Source of the DNA: Arbacia lixula
Lineage: Eukaryota > Echinodermata > Echinoidea > Arbacioida > Arbaciidae
DNA: 64,000 nt
Direction of reading: 5' to 3'
NCBI GenBank assembly: GCA_963669155.1
Contig: OZ022576.1
Location: 24,634,150 to 24,698,149 of the forward strand
Translations under genes and position numbers: made by a program
Notes under the pieces: generated by a model
What the model was told of the DNA's origin: nothing
The model's database searches: none
What the model saw: the letters and a program-made list of their open reading frames with translations, nothing else
Part shown: positions 34,601 to 48,524 of the stretch, in pieces
Layout of the letters: each line of letters starts with the position of its first letter
Numbering within the stretch: the first letter of the stretch is position 1

Positions 34601-37600
34601 GGCCCTGGGCCCTCCCCTACTACTGCTACCACCGGGGGGTCTGGCCGCATCTCCCCCACCTCCTCCTCCATCTCCCTCTATGGTGATCTCGCACTCTCCA
34701 TCCCCTCCAGACTTCTCCTTCTCTTCCTTTTGCCTTTTCCGCTCTGCTGCCCTCTCTTGGGCTCTTTTGCTTAGCTGCTCCTCCTTTTCTCGCCCTGTGT
34801 GAGTGAAACGACAGAAACACACATAGATTATGAATAAAGCCTGTAAAAGCTACCACCATAACATAACTTGAATAATCGTAATCACATAAAGGTCTGTGAA
34901 TGCTAAACCATTTGCAGATGCATATCCTCTTTCATGGAGTACATACAAAATCATTCAATTTCAACAGCATCAAGGATGTATAAAATGTAGAGAAAACATC
35001 ACACAGGGGTTCACAGTGATTAAACCCTACTAATAACATGTGAGCCCCTGTTCAAAATAGTTTGTCCTCATAGGGTAGAATGCAAAACACAAATAGCGCA
35101 TACATTTTACAGCAGACTCGAAAAGTAGCCCCCAATACTTTTTATTTTTCCGGACAAAATGTTGCTGAACATGAATATAAAGTCAAATAAAATACATCTG
35201 AGACACATATTCTACAAAGTTGATGGTACATGTATGAAGCATAACCAACTTCCTTCAAGCATCTTACCTATATCATCTTTGCCAACTTGTGCAAGAGCTT
35301 CCTCTGTCTCTCTCTTCTTCTGGAGCTCTGCCTTCTTCAACTATAGGATTAAAAAAACAAGAGGAGGGATAAAAATGAGATTTGGAGGGCAAAGAAGTAA
35401 ATAACAATTAATCAAGAACAATGGATGGGTTACTTTCCATCAGTGGTTGAATATCTAAACATTTATTATCACCTTTGTTTTTTTGGTTCTTTTTAAATCT
35501 GTGTGCATGTTTTTTTTCTTCAAATGGAGTGGGGGGGGGGGGGGGGGAGGTGGAGGGGCTATGTAAGTATGCATGTGTGTATGTCTATGTCATAATATGA
35601 ACAAGACACTAACACATTTGTTTCATTTAAAAGCCCCTCACTAATTTGAGTGGTTTCTATATTTTAATTTTTGACAATCCTTTCTTATCAATTAGTTAAG
35701 TGAGTTTAATATTACTAATCCTCTCCCATCTCTCTGTCCAATCTTATTTTAATTACCTCCCTTCTCCCTTGGTCAACTCATTCTCTCTGTCTGACCCCCC
35801 TAAAACCATCCCCCTGTCAACCCCCACTCAATTCCCTCCCCTTTCCCCTCTCCCCTTGCCCAATTCTCTCTCAATCCCCTCTCACTCTTTTCACCCCTTT
35901 GCCCTGCCAAGTGCCCTCTCGAGCTCCCCACCCACCCACCCCCACCCCCACCTCCCTCCCATTGACTGTACACCCTCTCCCAAGTCAAGCGCCCTTTTGA
36001 ATGCCCATTCTCTGTCAAACCCCTCTCCCCTTGTCCAATCCTCTCTCAATCCCCTCACACTCCATGCAACTCTTTGCCCTTCCCAGTCCCTCTGAACCCC
36101 TCTCCCGCATCTATTTAACACCCTATCTAACCCCCTCTCCCCCTGTCAAACCCCCTTTGAATCCCCCTCCCTCTGTCAACCCCCACTCAATCCCCTCCCC
36201 AGTCCCCCTGTCCAAACACATCAACCCCTTTTGTGTACCCAACACTTCCAGGGTCAGCCGCCTATTCAACCCCAATCACTTAGGGAGCCCACAGCTCCAA
36301 ACACATCAAATCTCAATTGCCTGCAAATTGGGGGAAATAAGCGTTTGACAAATTTTCAGGCAATTTTAACCCAATGATAAGGCTGTTTCTTTCTCTCTTC
36401 TCACCAAACATCACACAAAACCTTTGACAGCCCAATACAGGCCACTTTGCCAATTTATAAACCATGTCATCTAAAGGTATGTAACAATAAATCCCACTCA
36501 CATTTGTTCAACTATTGTGACATATTTTCTCTTCTACACATAAATCTGGACAGCTCTTTTCATCAAACTGCCTGTTACAGTAATCCTTCATGTACTGGCA
36601 TTTGCACACCTACATGTACTCTGAATCAATTTTATGTTACTCACAAATTCTACATTGTCCAGCTAAATTAAATGAGACAAACTGATGCGCCTTAATGGAT
36701 GTCAGTAGTTTTGTCAATAGCACGACTAGGATTGTTGTCACCAAGTGATTCATCACATCAAATTTGATGGGATTGCATTGATGTGGATGGGCTCTATAAA
36801 TAAATGTCTGTGGACTCTTAGTGACATGCATGGAATGTGAGCATTGTGTAACCATAGCAACATTCAACAGAACATGAATTACTGTTCAAATTCAGTCTGC
36901 CTCCTTCCATCGATTGTTCTTTGAAGAAAAATATAATTTAGACTTGAGAAAAGGCCAGTCTCCTTTCCATACTCATCCCATGGGGAAATAAATATGGATT
37001 CTTCTAAAGCTACAGTGAACTAAAGGAAACATAAAAATAAGGAGCAAAGTTAAGAAAGGACTGTTTAATAGGAAATCAATCAAAACAATAATTTATTCAT
37101 AACTCCAAATGGATTCGAGAAGCTGGAGTATAATGGCCATTGAACATTAACTGAACAGAAATATCAACATCCAATAAGACAATTGTGTTATGTATGCAAA
37201 TTTGATGCATGTCCTTCAAATAAAACATTACTATATGGTAAGCAAAAGACTTGGCCAAGGTTTTGCCGAGGTTTGTCCAACTAATAACTAAACCTAATAG
37301 ATTCAGTGTGCATTCCATACAGTCATTTTTAGTGATATATCAAATAGAGGTGAATGAAACAACATATTTCTACGCAGATAGGGGGAAAGTTGTGAATACA
37401 TTATTAAAACAGCTTACTAGTTACTACACTCTAAAAATAGATGATATATATTTAAAAATAAATAAAAATGCTGTGCTGGCTTCTATGTTTGTTGAAAGCT
37501 TCTATTAACAAAGCAACAATCAAACAACAGATGGAGAAGAAAAGGGATTATGCTTCCCTGTCTACAGCAATGGAAGAATCGCCTTCATTGAGAACATTGT

Positions 37601-38805
37601 TTCTATATTTACACTGATAAACTACTGCTAATCTGCATGTTACTGCTATTGCTGGTAAAAAAAAATGTGCAAGTGTGTGCTATCTTTTCTAAATTGAAAA
37701 AGTGTTTTGTAGACAGGACATTTCATTATGTTTGTGGAGGTTATAGCACAACAAATGTGTGAGAAGAGAAGAATGAGAATAAATCAAATTAAGATCTCTC
37801 TACATGAAGATTTTAATGGTAAGTAAGTCAAGCAGTCTTGATGGATGTTCAATTAAATTAGTGAAATATTCAACTCAAAACAAAATGAGTGATTATGATT
37901 GGGGGGTAGGAGGGATTATAATGGGGTTAAATGTTGAACAACTTTAAACCAAGCCGGTAAAAGGCCATTGATTTATCAAACATTTCATGCACCTACCGTA
38001 TTGAGGGAGTTCAGAGGAGAAAACATGTTCATGAGAAAGATGAAATGGCCACAATCGATTTAAATGAAAAGGAATGGTATGGCATGAAGGAAAAGGGGAG
38101 GTATTTACTCCAGGATGGGGATAGAGGAACTGTACTGGGAAGTGATAGCAATGATAGTGGTCACAAATGCATGTGATAGACGCGAGGGTATGCATGGACA
38201 CAACAGAGTCTGAAATGGGGAGTCAAGTGGTATTTAATTAGGAGTAATGTTTGTGGTGATGACAGTGGTAGGAAAAGTGTTTAAGGATGATGCTTCCCCA
38301 TGGTAAAACAGGTATTAATCTGTCAGTTCTGACCACTAACTTGCTGGTTTGCAGTAGTACTTGTAGTAATACACAAGCATAAGTACTTGTAGCACATGGG
38401 TGTTACTAATTCACTCAGGACAACTACAAGAAGAAAGGATGATGGACCACATACTATTGCTTCCGATTATGGAATGGGGTGGGATTAATGTTGGGACAGA
38501 GAATGGTTGGGGGGGGGATCTGAGATGTGTGTGTGTGTGTGTGTGTGTGGAGGGAGGGGGGGGGGGGTATTTAGTGGTTGTAATGGCAGTGATAGTAATA
38601 GTGATTGTGGCAGTAGTAGCAGTAGTGGTAGTGGCAGTAGTAGTAGTAGTGGTAGTGGCAGTAATATGGGGGAGTGAAAGTGACAGTGAAAGTGAGAATG
38701 AAAGTGAGAGTGGAAGTAGTAGTAAATAGTAGTAGTAGTAATAGTAGTAATAGTAGTAATAGTAGTAATAGTAGTAGTAGTAGTAGCAGTAGTAGTAGTA
38801 GTAGC

Positions 38806-38864
<59 letters not shown>

Positions 38865-41800
38865 AAGTAGTAGTAGTGGTGGTAGTAGTAGTAATAATAA
38901 TAGTAATAGTAATAGTAATAGTGATAGTGATAGTGATAGTGATAGTGATAGTGATAGTGATAGTGATAGTGATAGTGATAGTGATAGTGATAGTGGTAGT
39001 GGTAGTGGTAGTGGTAGTGGTAGTGATTGTGGTAGTGATTGTGGTAGTGATAGTGATAGTGATAGTGATAGTGATAGTGATAGTGATAGTGATAGTGAAA
39101 GTGATAGTGATAGTGATAGTGACAGTGGTAGTGGTAGTGACAGTGGTAGTGACAGTGGCAGAAGTGGTAGTGGTAGTGGTAGAATGATAATGTTAATGGT
39201 AATAATGATAGTGATATTGGGAGTGATCATGGTAATGATAATGATAGTGATATCGAGAGTGATAATGGTACTGACAGTGGCAGAACTGGTAGTGCATGGA
39301 TTGCTGATTTATTTCTATAGCCACTGCAGAAGATGCAGAAAATGCTGTGTTCAAAAACTGTGTGGTACATGTTGGTGTGGTGGGAGTTGTAGTTGCAAAC
39401 ACTGATCATATATGTGGTACCTTAAACACACAGTGTGGAAGGAGCACTGAGAAAAAGGCTCAGGCTGCTGGGTTAGGTTTCAAACAAATCATTCAAAATC
39501 AACTTACATCGTCTTCCTCATTAGGATTCATTTTCCAACTTTTGTGAAAAATTGAATGCATGCAGGTAAAAAAAACAAATTCAGTGAAAATATTGAAATG
39601 ATACAGAGGTGGATAAATAAATGAATGTACATGCAAATGATAGAATTTCTGTGTTAGTTCTGTAATGTAAAAGAGTCTTTTATTAAAACATAGACCTCAA
39701 TAAAACTAAGCAATGAATAAGCATTAGATGCATAAAGTATACGTGTGAGTATATTAATATACTTTTAAATATAATACAAATCAACATAAAACTCTGAAAG
39801 TTTCACAATACTAGCAAGTATGACTGAGCAAAGAATGAATACACAGAGGCATTTTAACCTCAAATTGATAAAATCCAATCAACAATTATTCATTCACTTA
39901 TCAAATATAACAACCAGCAAACTGTGTTACAAATGGACACAACAAGTGGCAACTGTGATACTCTCTGACCAGATTACCCAAATATGATTTGTATGAAGCG
40001 ATGATTTCACAAGGCTTCACTCAGAGTACCCTGCATCATGGCTGTCTAGAAATTAGAAACCTCAGTACTGTGGAATCCACTTTACATCCCCCCTAAGGAG
40101 TAGTTCTAATGAACTCATCGAAACCTTTAAAGTGCCATTGATCACACCACAATTAGACCGTCGCATGGCTGGCAGATTAAGCACAATGACCATTTGCCCG
40201 GGCTCAATAGGACAATATTGGTGCAGGAAAAAACACCTGCCAGTTGGACCTTCACAAAGACACGTCTAGAAAAATTTATTATAATTTCTCCTCTTTATTA
40301 CAATGAAAAACAAAAATGAAGACAAACATGTAGAACAAATATGATAAAAGGTTTTCTGAGTACACACGTATAGCGTTCTCTTTGACACTTGATGGCTTGA
40401 ATTATAGCCAATCATTATTTAATAATGCTAGACTGGCTGAATCAACAAGAAACTGTGACAAAGAAGTCTACTCTCTTGGTATTTCACGACTTTATTTCCT
40501 CATTTTCTGAGCTTCTTTCCTCAATCGTGATGCAACCATATGTAAAGGTTCTCACTAAGGCTGTTGTTTGTTGGAATGAAGACTGGTGTGCCTCACAAAT
40601 ACTGCTTTCTCATGGTGCTAGATGTGACTTTCACTGTATACTCTAGGTACCAACAGAAAACAGTAGATGGGAGCACCACTCCGCAGGAATCTGCTCTGCT
40701 CCTGAGGGATCTCATACATGCACGTTTCTAGTTCAACTGGAGGGAAATTATATTACTTTTCAAAATAAATACACACAGCTAACTACACAACCATAGACAA
40801 ATATCATTCCATTATAACCCATATTGGAAGGCAAGAGATCACTTTGAGATATATCTTTATAGTATTTATGAGACCTGTCAAGACTATATTTTGACACGTT
40901 TATCCCGACCCAATGTTTGTAATGTGTCACCATTGAAAAAAAAAAAAGGTTTTGTATTTCTTTCAAATAGAAGATAATAGAAATGATAGGAATATATAAA
41001 CAGTAATTTACCATTTCAAATTCATAAAATTAATCAAATGAGGAAAGATATAAAAGAGGAAGAGAAAAAAGTTAAAGTGAAAGCAAAAGACAGCGATCGA
41101 GGTAGTGGGAGAGAGAGAATGAGAGATGAATGAATAGAAGAGAGAGAGAAGGGTAATCTGAGAAGTAACAATCAGACAGGGAAATTGAAAGAATACATAA
41201 GTGAGAAGGAGAACAGAAGTAAGGAAACATAAACAAATACAGAGGAGGCAGGGAGCTATCAAAGAAAGACAGATTGAGAGAGCGAGAAAGAAGAGGTGAA
41301 GACAGAGAGGGACAAAAAGAAGAGAGAGGTGTAAAAAAAGGAGATGGAGGCCGAAAACGAGTAAAGGGGAGAGAGACAGAAAAAGAGGGAGAAAAAGAGA
41401 GATAGGGAGAAAAGGAGAGATAGAAAGAGAGGAATCCAGTTGAGCCTGAGTGTTATTGTATTGACTTTGCACACACACACACTGGCATATAGACACTCCC
41501 TGGTCATCTCCATGGCAACGGAACCAAACATAGGCAGTGCGCGAGCAGTTCACTACCTTTTCTCATTAGCCAAAAAATTATACAAACAGAATGGAGTATT
41601 TCTATCTGTACATAGCGGGGTGTGGAATATATGCTGCAAACTACAATGCAACAGACAGTATGAGATGGAAAGGGGGCTATTTATACACAGCATGAGCTCT
41701 TTTGCACATAAATTATTTCTAGAAATCCAAAACTCGTCCATCAACGTGTATGCATTCTTAAAGTATGAGTTAATCTATTCTCTCCCTTTCAATTGCTATA

Positions 41801-44800
41801 TCGATTGAAGTTGGATACAATAAGTCTCACAATAAAAGCATGCTGGAAACAGGTATCCAAAGAACTAGATTAATTACATGAAAATTGCATGGTGTCATTA
41901 TGTGTTTGGGCATTATGCTTTTCCTCCTATTCATTTTATTATATCCAATGTGTGAGTCATATAGATTACAACATTGTAGATATATGAACATACTGATGCC
42001 TATTATGAGCATAAAATACATGAATACAACAAACAGTCACAGGTTCAAAATGTTGAGGTTTGTGAAGTACTCAGTACAGAGAGTCATGTTTGTGTAATAC
42101 AGAAAGAGAACAATGCCACTCTCTGCAGATGTGGGAGTAACAGGCTAAAAAGGGCAGAATGACACTTTCAGGCAAGCACCTCCTCCAACGCCAGGTTGAA
42201 CAGCCTCACGCTAAACAGCTTCTGCTGACCTTTTCTTCAGCATTTCATACGGTTGTATTGCTGTTGTGGGGGTACCTTCTCCAGTTGTGTAAAAGCAGCA
42301 GTGATTTGTCAAGTGCAATTCTTTAGAGATGCAATCACACATTCAGGGCCTGACTGTCTTCATGAATCCCACATTGGGGAGCGATCCACTTCCTCTTAGT
42401 TTGACAAATAGCCTTGCAGAGCAATGTACCTGTCACTCTGTGAGAATTGGTCAGAGTATTTGCAAGAAACATCATGTTCTTAGTGAAAGTCAATGCCGTA
42501 ACTTCACATACGAGATTAAACCTGGAGTAACTGTCCTCTATAGGACAAATCACTGCCAAAAGAAGTGGGAAAATCTGAGGAGAGATCAGTTTAACTTTGA
42601 GCAAATCCAACAAGGAATATGAAACTCATGGAGATTTCTCAAGTTTGTCCACTCCTGAAAGTCTTAGATCCCATATTCACAGGTATTATCTATTGCTATC
42701 AACATCCCAGAAAGTTTTGCTTGGAAACTATCTTGCACTTTTAATCCTTAAATATGGATCTTTCTTGGGGTAGCCTCAAACAATATCTGTGCACAATCTA
42801 AAAGACTACCTAGGTGAAAGGGTTGCTCCATTCATTGGAAAATGCCGACAAGAACATGAAAATTCCACCAGGATAGCAGTTCCACTACCATTCCCAGCAC
42901 ATCTTCTCATTGTCAAAAAAAAAAATAAAAGTACAGCTATCATCAGAATTCAGACAGCTTCATGTCACACAGAGTATAAGCAAGCATGTGTAATGTCACA
43001 AGGTGTGTATATCCAATTTGTGCTCTAACCAGCATTTTTAATTTGCATTTACAAACGCTCGGTCAATATGCTGACTTTGCCTCTGAGAACAGTAAGCTCT
43101 TTAAATCCAAAGAGATTTACTGCTTTTCTCAAAAGCAACTCGCTATTAGCCTGGCTCACCCCTCCTAACCAGGATAAAATATGGAAAGCTCATGATTGAA
43201 AATGATGATCTGTCTCTGTGCTTGGGTTTTATTTTGAAATGAAAGACTTTCCTGAGCGTCATCCGTCGCAGAACTCGGTCAGCTGGTTCGAAGGAAGACT
43301 TCCCATACAGCTCTGATTTCAACTGGTGCTTAGATCAACCTCAATTATATGAACACTATCCACCAGTTGCAACCAGGCAGTACAGGAAGATTGTGCCTGG
43401 TGAGGATGCTCCTACTAGAATCCGTGGCTGGTGTGAATGCTCCAGATAATGGTGGTGGTAGGTGTCTATCCGTCTGTCTGTTCACACCCAACCTCACTTC
43501 TCCAAAGCTGAGCACACTTGCTTATATAGATTTCAACACAGGCCTAGCTGCCTGTACAATATTTAAAGCAATGTTTTCTTCCTCAGGTGTTATATATGAT
43601 TAAGTAGGCAAATAAATTGATGAACCAACATTTTCACTATTAATAAGGCAAGTAAATACACATATATATACACATGATACACAATACACAATGATGCACA
43701 ATTTCCTTCCCAACCCTACTAACACAGGCACAAGCACAATATATGGTATTCTCTGAAGGTTCTGTATATCCAAACTCATGTTAAAAACTGGTCACCCAGG
43801 GAAAACAAAGGACAAATCAAAACCTTTGAGGTTATGTTGCATTAGGTGCGCAGCAATACAAAGCTGAAGGAATGCTTTGTGAACAACATTGAAAGTTTGG
43901 AAGGCAGTGGGAGTAACGCTGAAGAGAAACTCACCTGTTCAAGTCTCCTGGTGGTCTCCAGGCGTCTCTGGATGAACAGGTCGTCGTGGGCTCTGATCAG
44001 CTCCCTCTGGAGCTGGATCTTCTGCTCCAGGTAGGCGTGCTTGTCCTCTCGTTGGATCGCCTTGAACTCCTCCCACTTCCTGAAGAGCTCCTCTCTTTTC
44101 TGTGATCAAACAAAGAGACAGAAGAAAAGAAGGAACAAGAGTTAATTAATTATAAGGGTTTAGCACTGAAGAAGATTGGCTCCTAGAGAAGCTGGAGCTA
44201 TTCCTCCAGGAAAAAATATCTGATATTTTTTTCCTTCACTTCCTGAAGACCTGTCTTTTCTGTGATTCAATGGAGAGTCCAAAGAAAAGAGGAAACAAGG
44301 ATTAATTTTAACAGTTTACCAAAGAAGTAGATATAAGCTATGCCTCCATTAGTTATACTATGACACTTACCTCTCGGAAAGAGTCAATTGGCCTTATACA
44401 TGTATCTCTCTCCTGTCACTATCTATACTGAGAATCGCAACGCTCCTATAAAGAAGCCCCTCATTACATGGGGAGCAAGTCCCCTCAGGTTCAAGGTTGA
44501 GGCTTTTTCGTGTGAGTATTAGGCCTGCGTTAACGTCTGCACGACTGGCTTGGCTCGGCACTAGATGATGCAGAGCGGCCAAGCTCAAAATGATGACATT
44601 TTAAAGGGACTTGGGACTTTTTCATCTTCATTCAGGGAACTATCGTCCTACACTTTGAATGTTTTAAATAATTATGTATGTTGCACTTTCTTTTTCCAGA
44701 AAGACACCCTATAGACATGTTCATGTCCAAAAGTTGCAACAACAGTCTGCTCTTTAAACTATATATTATATGGATATGAAGAGGATAATAGCAATCAAAT

Positions 44801-47800
44801 GTATGTTGGTCACTGATCTTCACTTTGATTTTACAAGCACAGTAATGGCCAGCGTAGTTCCTCTAGTTTCTGAGCCATCGGAGTAATGGGAAGGCATCTC
44901 CATCAAGCACAAACCATCAAGATTCTACTGTTTTGTTCCTAGTTGACTCTACCACCCTCCTAAAATGGTTTCCTCAATCCTGCTTGTACATGATTGTCCG
45001 CCATTCTACATCCCTTTTTTCTTGATCATTCCCCAATGATTTTCACTTCCTTCATCGTGAGTTATCATTCTGAAGCATCAAATGAAACAGCAAGAGACAA
45101 CACAATGTGACTGGAATGATAGAAGGTGTGTAAGTACTAGAGGACTATGGATACCATCTGCAGTTTTACTTATCCCCACCCCCCCCCCACCCCCCCCACT
45201 CCTCCCTCCTGTATACTAGTACTTTCCACTTTTCTCTTCACCCTTCTCTCCTCCTCTATTCCCCCCCTCTCTCTCTCTCTCTCTCACACACTCACACACT
45301 CCCCACCTCTCTCTCTCTAAAACTTAAATATGAAATGTACAAGGACATAAAAAAAAGGCTTGTAGCAAGTTCAATGCGAAATAAAAATAGCAAAACGAGG
45401 AAAAATAAACCCTCCCAGCTGTCTATATTCAGGCCTGGCCTCGAAGCCGATTGATGCGAGCACAATGGGTTCTTGCACCTCTGCTCAGACGCAATGGGTT
45501 GACTCCCTGCACGGGACGTGTGAAATTTCTCATGAGCAAAAAATCCTGAAAGCATGTCGGCACACGAACACACACTCAAATCAACACGCAAATGTACAAT
45601 TTCCACACATACATACTGTATTTAATATACAGTATGTATGTACATAAATAAAGATGAATGTGTGTTTCTCTGCAAAATTGCAGGGCGTGGGTACCTTTTA
45701 CTCATCTTCATGACTGTCGATGTGCCTCTTTGAAAAAAGGTCCAAACTATTGATTACATTTTGCATACACTGTACCCACATCAAATGCAATTCATAAATT
45801 TACATCATTTACACAAACTTCCAGGATTCTTAAAAGGAAAAAAACTCTCACCATACCAAGAAATTGTATCAAATTGATACGTACATGCATGAAGAAGAAC
45901 AACAGTATGACATACATTTCTTCTTCTTTTTCAAAAGAAATCTGAAGAAATAGTAAGGATAGAGGGCTTCATCCAGTTGAATGAAACAGAATTTACAGAA
46001 TGGTGTACACTATCCTTACTTTCCACTGGGTGTTTACCTTACATTTCTTTTCTTAGAATTGGCATTACCCCAGAAAGCCCTTTCACTAAAAAAAAATATT
46101 TTCTGTTGTCTTAATATTCTTTTCCATTTGTAGTTTGCATGTTCAAATCCAGAAATGATACTGACATCTAAAAATGTAAATGATGAATAAAACTTTGAAT
46201 ACTACTCTGAATGATAACATCATAACCTTCACCTAATGCTACACTTACATTTATGATTCAAACTTTCAAATGCATACATACTGAGATGTAATGAATACTA
46301 GCAAGAATGAGGCAAATTTGGCACAATTGAAACCTATTCATTTGGGGATGATTTAATACACACACACTGCTCAATGTGCATCATTCTCATTTCACAAAAA
46401 GGCATAAAACAATTTTTACAAAAATGGTGATGGAGTCCCTTTAAGACACAGGACTAGTCCCTTTAAGATGCAGTACCACTCCCTGGAGGTAAGGCAGAGC
46501 AAATCTGTCTTCATCCCATCAACAGGAAGCAATACACTCTACCCACTCCCTTCTCTAATCCTGTATTCCAGAATGAGATGATCCTTAACCCATTCCAACC
46601 ATCATCCAAAAAGAGAATCTCACATTGAGCATGATCACTTTCATTTCATTTCTACTGCTACTGACATTACTACAACTGCCACTACATTATCCACTATCCA
46701 CTGGTAGTACTACCACTGCTATAACTACTACTCTTCCTCCTCCTACTACTACTACTACTACTACTACTACTTTACTAGTTAGATCCAAGTCAAAATGAGG
46801 AATGTTTTTCAAGGGACAGAAAACAATGTAGTCTTTCTAGGCAAGTGGTCTTTCTATACAAGTGGTTGCTAAAGCAGTTTTCACTGTACTTCTACAATTA
46901 CTTCAACAATAATACTAGGGAGAACACAGGATGAAGAAGAGGAAATTAATAAAAACACATGAAGACTTTCAAGCACTAGATAATAATTCTTCTTCACTTC
47001 TTTTATCCAAAACAAATATTTGTCTGTATTTAGTAGTTTGCTGGACCTGTGTGACAAAACAACATCAATTTAGGAAAATCAAATATTCATTAATTAATCA
47101 AAAATCATTTCTTACAAATATGCCCTGAGGAAGTATATATCATCATCCCCCCCCCCCCCCCTTCTTATTCATGCTCTATTGGGTGAGTGAGAAGTAGCAG
47201 GGGCAATAGAGATGGGGCAATGATTCAGGCAACTAAGCAACAAACAGGTAACCCAATAATCCACTGACCGAGATGAAGTTGTCTCTCCCAATTGTCTAAC
47301 TGGTTTACACGCGTGCTTCAGGGGGTACAGGGTAATCCCTGTCTTTTTCAGTACAGCTTTCTTACGCAATTCCTGTGTGAAAGGCAATTTCTTGAAGTGG
47401 CTGTGGGAAATTGTGTGTGACAATGAATACAAGTTTACTGTTTAAATCCTGATTGCGGTGAAATCTGACTGCTATTTCTGAAAATACACGTACATGTGGC
47501 AATCGCCAGGCTTTTGCTTCCTTTTTTCCCACCTGGACTACAAATTGGGCCATGCAAGTGAGTCTTTGCTCTCCTTTTGCATCTTATCCAAATACTGTAC
47601 ATGGATCTTAGTCGGCTTCTTACAATTCCAATGAGACCATATACACTGCTCAGGCACAATGGAGCATTATTTAACCTGCATAAGATCTAGAACAGACCAC
47701 TAGCCTCATAGACTTGTTCCATCTCTCTTACTCATTTAGCATACAGGTTAGACAGCAGATTAGAGCATCTAATTGCATATCAGCAGCTTTGAATGTTATA

Positions 47801-48460
47801 TCTTCACACTGTGTCAGGGCTCTTAATATCTATTTGACTTCATCAGCATACAATCCTGTGCTTCAGGTTTCTCCCTGCTTCTGAACATGTTATGACCCAT
47901 GCTATTCTCCAGCCAGGGGATGTCTTTCCCTTTCGCAACCAATCCCTATCAAAGAATACCAATGTGCAGTTTATCACAAAGTTTTAACAGCACAAATGAA
48001 CCTCTCAGTGGATATCTCCTTAGCTTTAGCACATTTGTGAATTTACATTCAATATCTCCACAATAATATGATTACTGACATGGCATTCTCATTACCTAAA
48101 TTGTATAGCTCTGCATATCTCAATGAAAGTTCATGATACCGGTACATGAAACAAGGAATTGAGGAACATGTACATGCCCATGTACAGTAGGAATACATTC
48201 AATCCTTGACCTTCTCCACACCGACCTAGCTCATCCAACAACCCCCACCCCCAAATCCTCCATCTCTCTTCCTCCACTCCCATGCAATGCAGAGCAATGC
48301 ACCTTGGAGTCAGATCGAGGGAACGAGCCAACCAGGGAGGGAGGCAGGGATTCCCTCCTCTCTCATCGCTCTTTTCTCTGGAAGTGGGCCTGGATTGAGG
48401 CCCCTGAGGGTTAGATAGAGAACGAGAAAGAGCGAGAGAACAAGTTACTGAAAGAGGGAG

Positions 48461-48524
<64 letters not shown>

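Larger units (their letters stand above)
35341..43934 (-). other. Intron (8.6 kb) of the minus-strand gene
   Basis: Bounded by donor GTGAGT at 43934 and acceptor CTATAG. It holds the CCCCT tract, repeat D, the AGT/GATAGT array, a purine tract and the optional MNPNEEDD exon. Otherwise AT-rich with no coding signal. Confidence 0.75.

Noticed and set aside
38571-39405. Long poly-Leu, poly-Ser and Ser-Asp frames on both strands
   Set aside because: Direct translations of AGT/GATAGT microsatellite.
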